Shown: positions 60,262-64,000 of the stretch, one piece after another
Layout of the letters: each line of letters begins with the position of its first letter
Numbering within the stretch: position 1 is the first letter of the stretch
Source of the DNA: Bacilli bacterium
GTDB lineage: Bacteria; Bacillota; Bacilli; RF39; UBA660
NCBI GenBank assembly: GCA_017525015.1
Contig: JAFXUK010000003.1
Span: 216,968 to 280,967 of the forward strand
Direction of reading: 5' to 3'
Length of the DNA: 64,000 nt
Notes under the pieces: generated by a model
Told to the model about the DNA's origin: nothing
What the model saw: only the letters and a program-made list of their open reading frames with translations
Database searches by the model: none
Made by a program: the position numbers and the translations under genes

Positions 60262-61152
60262 TTATTCATCTTCATCTTTTAAACCTAATTCAACGAAGTA
60301 TCTTTCTTGATCTCTCCAGTTCTTTAAGGTTTTAACATATGTTTCTAAGAATACTTTCTTTCCTAAGAATTCTTCCATATCGTGTCTTGCTCTTGTACCT
60401 ATTTCTTTTAACATAGATCCTTGTCTTCCAATAATAATCTTTTTAATATTATCTCGGTCTACTACAATTAGTACTTGAACATGTACGACCTTATCATCTT
60501 CTTCAAAGTTTTCTGTATAACATGTTACTGTATGAGGAATTTCATCATGAGTAAGTTCTAATACTTTTTCTCTAACAAATTCTGCCATAATGAATCTTGT
60601 AGTAACATTAGTTAATTCTTCTTCAGAATAAATTCTATCCATTTCTGGTAAATCTCTTTTTAGACATGCTAATAAGACATTTATGTTATCTTCTTTTTTA
60701 GCTGAGATTGGAATTATTTCTTTAAACTCGAATTCTGATCTGATCTCATCTATTTCTTTAAGTAAATTTTCTTTATTCTTTACTAAATCTATTTTATTTA
60801 ATAATAAGTATACTGGAATATTTTTATCTTTTAATCTTTGTAGAACAAATCTATCTCCTTTACCAAAGCCTTTAGAAATATCTACTAAGAATAAAATAAT
60901 ATCTACTCCTTCAGTATTATTATAAGCTTTCTTATTTAAAAGATTTCCTAACTTATCATTTGGTTTATGAATACCTGGAGTATCTACAAATATTATTTGA
61001 GACTCATCATCATTATAAATACCATTAATTATATTTCTAGTAGTACCTGAAACATTTGATGTAATTGCAAGTTTCATACCTAAAATAGAATTTAGTAAAG
61101 TACTTTTACCTACATTAGGTCTACCTACTATACTTACAAATCCACATTTCAT
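60262..61152 (-). CDS. era: ribosome-assembly GTPase Era
   Basis: 296 residues. GTPase: GRPNVGKSTLLNSILG (G1), GTTRNIINGI (G2), DTPGIHKP (G3), LLNKIDLV (G4), PISAKKEDNI; C-terminal KH domain (IIIGRQGSMLKEIGTRARHDMEEFLGKKVFLETYVK). Start at ATG with GAGGAAG 7 nt upstream; it overlaps the cdd stop (ATGA), so the longer frame is not used. Confidence 0.97.
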   Translation of the reverse strand: MKCGFVSIVGRPNVGKSTLLNSILGMKLAITSNVSGTTRNIINGIYNDDESQIIFVDTPGIHKPNDKLGNLLNKKAYNNTEGVDIILFLVDISKGFGKGDRFVLQRLKDKNIPVYLLLNKIDLVKNKENLLKEIDEIRSEFEFKEIIPISAKKEDNINVLLACLKRDLPEMDRIYSEEELTNVTTRFIMAEFVREKVLELTHDEIPHTVTCYTENFEEDDKVVHVQVLIVVDRDNIKKIIIGRQGSMLKEIGTRARHDMEEFLGKKVFLETYVKTLKNWRDQERYFVELGLKDEDE

Positions 61153-61538
61153 ATTAAATCTTCCTCTCCAAATGGATATGGACATAATTCACTTACTTTA
61201 AATATTTTATATTCTCCAGTATTGGCATAAAAATATAAATCTACATCTTTATCAAATAATTCAGATATTACTTGTCTACATGCAAAACAACTTGTACTTA
61301 TTTTATTACTGTCTGCACATAAACAATGCATTTCCTTAAAATCTCCTTTTTTATATCCATTAGAGATTGCGGCTAAAATTGCACTTCTTTCAGCACAAAT
61401 AGATGATCCATAAGCAGAATTTTCTACATTTACTCCAACAAACTCTTTTCCATCTTTCATTACCACAATTGTTGCTACTCTATAATGTGAATATGGGCTA
61501 TATGAATTTTCTGCTAATTTCATTAATTTTTCTATCAT
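61149..61538 (-). CDS. cdd: cytidine deaminase
   Basis: 129 residues. YSPYSHYRVATIVVM, GVNVENSAYGSSICAERSAILAAISNG (Cys and catalytic Glu) and SCFACRQVISE (two Cys) give the tetrameric CDA zinc site. ATGA overlaps with dgkA before and era after show tight coupling. Confidence 0.96.
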   Translation of the reverse strand: MIEKLMKLAENSYSPYSHYRVATIVVMKDGKEFVGVNVENSAYGSSICAERSAILAAISNGYKKGDFKEMHCLCADSNKISTSCFACRQVISELFDKDVDLYFYANTGEYKIFKVSELCPYPFGEEDLI

Positions 61539-61957
61539 AGATATCCTCCTATAAAATCAATTATTTTTGGAATGAATATAACTAATCCAATAATTGCTGA
61601 GATAATTGCCATCATTAATACTCCTGCACTTGCAGTATCTTTTGCTGCTTTTGCTAAAGGATGTACTGAAGGTGAAGCTAAGTCTACGACATATTCTATA
61701 GCAGTATTAATAAATTCTGACATCAACACTAAACCAATCAAGATTAAACATACTAGCCATTCTATATAACTGATTCTTAAGAAGAATCCAAATACTATTA
61801 CAAGTATGGCAATAAATGTATGAATCTTTAAATTTTGTTCTCCTCTATATGATTGAACTATACCAGCCCAGGCATATTTAAAACTATTTGCTAGTCTTTT
61901 TCGATCTATTCCTAATTTTCTTTTTACTTTATTTCTAACTTTCTCTTCTGATTCCAT
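61535..61957 (-). CDS. dgkA: undecaprenol/diacylglycerol kinase (DgkA family)
   Basis: 140 residues, three helices. FKYAWAGIVQSYRGEQNLKIH, SYIEWLVCLILIGLVLMSEFINTAIEYVVDLASP is the signature with catalytic Glu and Asn. Gram-positive members phosphorylate undecaprenol (UndK). N-terminus overlaps ybeY by 23 bp. Confidence 0.93.
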   Translation of the reverse strand: MESEEKVRNKVKRKLGIDRKRLANSFKYAWAGIVQSYRGEQNLKIHTFIAILVIVFGFFLRISYIEWLVCLILIGLVLMSEFINTAIEYVVDLASPSVHPLAKAAKDTASAGVLMMAIISAIIGLVIFIPKIIDFIGGYL

Positions 61958-62393
61958 AAGAATCTAATACCTCCTCTTGACGGGTAAACATTACTTTTTC
62001 TTCTTCTGGAGTTTGATGATCATATCCTAATAAATGATAAAAACCATGAACTGCTAAAAAAGATAATTCTCTTAGTAGTGAATGTCCATATTCCTTTGCT
62101 TGTTCTCTTGCTCTATCAATTGATATATAAATATCTCCTAATATTCTTTCTTCATTTGGTAGAACAATTGTATCTTCATCTTCTAATGCAAAAGTAATGA
62201 CATCTGTTTCCCTATCAATGTGACGATAAGTTTTATTTAACTCATGAATATAATTGTTATCAACAATAATTAAGTTAAATGAAACATTTTCTAACTTCTC
62301 TTTTTCAATTGCACTATAAAGTACTTTTTCTACTGTTTCTAACTCTTTAATATCTTCATCTACTTGTACAAATATTTCTATATTACTGCTCAT
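61935..62393 (-). CDS. ybeY: endoribonuclease YbeY
   Basis: 152 residues. FNLIIVDNNYIHELNKTYRHIDRETDVITFAL and the zinc signature AVHGFYHLLGYDHQTPEE (three His). Matures 16S rRNA 3' end. Start at ATG (AGGAGG upstream); the 23 residues in front in the longer frame are overlap with the VanZ gene. Its usual neighbours phoH and pgpH are missing. Confidence 0.94.
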   Translation of the reverse strand: MSSNIEIFVQVDEDIKELETVEKVLYSAIEKEKLENVSFNLIIVDNNYIHELNKTYRHIDRETDVITFALEDEDTIVLPNEERILGDIYISIDRAREQAKEYGHSLLRELSFLAVHGFYHLLGYDHQTPEEEKVMFTRQEEVLDSYGIRRES

Positions 62394-62401
62394 TCTTCCT
62401 C

Positions 62402-63004
62402 CTAAATCAAAAACATAAATAAACCAATTAATACAATAATTGCACCTATATCTAATACCCAATCATTATGAAAGAACTTTGGTAGTTTTTCTCCAATTTT
62501 TTTCAAAACACTATAAATACAGAAACCAACAGTTCCTCCCAAAAGATTAAGTAAAATATCATCTACATCAAATACTCTACCAATACACATTTGAACAAAC
62601 TCTACAGCTATTGATGCCACTAGAGTTAAGATAAGTGGTAAAGTAATTTTTTCTACTTTTAAATAATAACTAATAAAGAATCCAAATGGTAAGAACATTA
62701 TCATATTACCAATTACATTTTTCCAGAATAATCTATCAGTTATTGAATATCTAAATATTTCTCTAAATGGAATAAAATTATTGCTAGACCATGTTACATC
62801 ATCTTGAAAAGTAACAACTTGGAATAAACATAAAATATAAATTGCAAAACTTAACATTAATAGTTCTTTATATATTACTATTTTTTGTTTTTCTTTAATT
62901 AAATAAGTTAATCTTACAGATACCATAATTACTATAGATATGATTAACATAGGCCATGTGAAATTAACTACACCATGAATTGTATCAGTTAATGGTCCAA
63001 GCAT
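62402..63004 (-). CDS. VanZ-family membrane protein
   Basis: 200 residues, five helices. FIPFREIFRYS, NVIGNMIMFLPFGFFISYYL, SIAVEFVQMCIGRVFDVDDILLNLLGGTVGF is the VanZ signature. In some strains VanZ gives teicoplanin tolerance, in others the role is unclear. ATG selected for GAGGAGG spacing. It lies where phoH and pgpH are expected between yqfD and ybeY. Confidence 0.88.
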   Translation of the reverse strand: MLGPLTDTIHGVVNFTWPMLIISIVIMVSVRLTYLIKEKQKIVIYKELLMLSFAIYILCLFQVVTFQDDVTWSSNNFIPFREIFRYSITDRLFWKNVIGNMIMFLPFGFFISYYLKVEKITLPLILTLVASIAVEFVQMCIGRVFDVDDILLNLLGGTVGFCIYSVLKKIGEKLPKFFHNDWVLDIGAIIVLIGLFMFLI

Positions 63005-63005
63005 T

Positions 63006-64000
63006 CTATCCCTCCTCATTAATGATATCTTGATATGAAGTAATATCTTCTTCTACTGCGAAGAAAACTTCTACTATTATTTTACTATTTTTTATGCTCT
63101 TTTTCAAAACTTTTTTCCTTATTATCTTTGGTTTAATTAAAAGTTTCATTTCTAAGTCTTTTTTTGCTTCTTTTATGGCATCTTTATCTTTTGTTTTTAT
63201 GTTATAGTTTTTTACTTTTCTTGTTGCTCCACTAATTAGATTTAATTTAATATCATATAATGAAGTATTACTTTTTATAATATTGAATTCTTGTTTTATT
63301 ATTCCTAAATCTTTATTAGGAATATTTTTATTCTTTAAAGATAGTTGTAGATAATACTTATTATTCTTTTTTATTTCTTCTAATTTAAATGGAAAAGATA
63401 CTGTTACTTTATACCATACTTCACCTAATACTTTTCCTTTGGCACACACACTATTTACAATATCTTCTTTCTTATGAATATTACCACTTATTATTATTTC
63501 TCCTTTTTCCACATAATCATACTTCTTTTTTACAATTTCTCCACTAGATGATTCTATTTTAGTAATCATTGCATTCTTTTTTGAAACAATATTTCTTAAT
63601 CCACAGGATTCTTCTTTTACATTTTTCTTTTCTTCCACAGTTACTGTGTATTTTGTACCTGATCTTTTTATTTCTAACCACTCTATTTTATCTTTATTAC
63701 TATCCAACAATTTTTCCTTTATTATATTTTCCTTTTTTCTATTTAGAATAAAATGATATTTATTTAAACCTAATTTTTTTAATTCTATTTTTACTTCTTT
63801 TTCTAAATCTTTATTAGGTGTTTCTACTTCTATTTCAAATATTATATTTGATAAAAGTAGATTTAATATTATTCCAACTAAAACACATATAAGTAAAGTT
63901 TTATATCTTTTAAACATTATTTTTATTTTTGTCATTCCATAATAATCAATTATTTTATATTTTATGGTTTTAATTTTATTAATTTTTTCACAATCTATTT
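63006..64000 (-). CDS. yqfD: sporulation protein YqfD (5' end outside window)
   Basis: At least 331 residues; the frame stays open to the right edge, with KINKIKTIKYKIIDYYGMTK before the first internal Met, so the gene begins beyond the window. A membrane helix (LLICVLVGIILNLLLSNIIF) and the YqfD body follow: KKLGLNKYHFILNR, EWLEIKRSGTKYTVTVEEKK, LRNIVSKKNAMITKIESSSGEIVKKKYDYVEKGEIIISGNI, YNIKTKDKDAIKEAKKDLEMKL. YqfD is a conserved SigE-dependent sporulation protein beside yqfC; yqfC itself is not visible. Confidence 0.88.
   Translation of the reverse strand, partial: IDCEKINKIKTIKYKIIDYYGMTKIKIMFKRYKTLLICVLVGIILNLLLSNIIFEIEVETPNKDLEKEVKIELKKLGLNKYHFILNRKKENIIKEKLLDSNKDKIEWLEIKRSGTKYTVTVEEKKNVKEESCGLRNIVSKKNAMITKIESSSGEIVKKKYDYVEKGEIIISGNIHKKEDIVNSVCAKGKVLGEVWYKVTVSFPFKLEEIKKNNKYYLQLSLKNKNIPNKDLGIIKQEFNIIKSNTSLYDIKLNLISGATRKVKNYNIKTKDKDAIKEAKKDLEMKLLIKPKIIRKKVLKKSIKNSKIIVEVFFAVEEDITSYQDIINEEG

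Noticed and set aside
1..64000. Mycoplasma-type code (UGA = Trp)
   Set aside because: yqzL and cdd end in TGA and conserved Trp residues are TGG, for example in DnaI, SigA and PolC; frames are complete under the standard code.

Overview
The window comes from the chromosome of a very AT-rich, standard-code Bacillota bacterium. PolC-type replicase, SigA, DnaI, RnpM (YlxR), TrmK, GdpP-like DHH, ComEA/ComEC, a T-box and the yqfD-ybeY-dgkA-cdd-era-yqzL-recO neighbourhood all point to Bacilli. Reduced proteins (N-domain-only RimP, ThrS without TGS, short-armed SMC) and large DUF285 surface proteins suggest an uncultured gut or Mollicutes-related Bacilli lineage; that placement is inference. UGA is a stop (yqzL and cdd end in TGA) and TGG encodes Trp, so this is not the Mycoplasma code. 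No tRNA, rRNA, IS element, prophage or CRISPR array was seen.

Layout. 1-3.9 kb: a type IV prepilin (cut by the edge), a GH10-like exported protein, a DUF421 membrane protein and an exported beta-propeller-like protein. 3.9-8.5 kb: dnaG-sigA-trmK with an unknown gene in front. 8.57-8.83 kb: a compact locus with a tiny hydrophobic peptide, a sequestered ribosome binding site and a convergent small RNA, which is the best candidate for an undescribed type I toxin-antitoxin system. 8.8-12.6 kb: two YcxB-like membrane proteins, then a T-box-controlled MBL-fold hydrolase-thrS unit. 12.6-22.8 kb: M23 peptidase, RNase R-type exonuclease, dnaI, comEA-comEC, GdpP-like phosphodiesterase, phospholipase C-like protein, FtsW/RodA. 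22.9-27.7 kb: YjcZ-like peptide, HExxH protein, peptide deformylase, smc. 27.8-34 kb: two tandem DUF285 repeat proteins and small exported proteins. 34-38.4 kb: pnp, rpsO and unknowns. 38.5-41 kb: a plus-strand set of CPBP protease, C39-like peptidase and lipoprotein. 41-47.1 kb: the rimP-nusA-rnpM-infB-x-rbfA operon and truB. 47.2-49.8 kb: two surface proteins. 50-56.5 kb: polC and two unknowns. 56.6-59.3 kb: ferredoxin, pseudouridine synthase, a Tyr/Pro/Asn-rich peptide, an exported protein and a Cys-less EIIB-like protein. 59.4-64 kb: recO-yqzL-era-cdd-dgkA-ybeY-vanZ-yqfD on the minus strand.

Most genes lie on the minus strand in housekeeping operons for information processing (replication, transcription, translation, RNA decay) interleaved with single-gene surface-protein units that carry their own promoters and terminators. 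Competence genes and a prepilin suggest DNA uptake capacity. YqfD, YjcZ-like and coat-like peptides hint at sporulation ancestry or capacity. Starts were moved from the longest ORF where a Shine-Dalgarno sequence and family alignment favoured a downstream codon; each case is stated.
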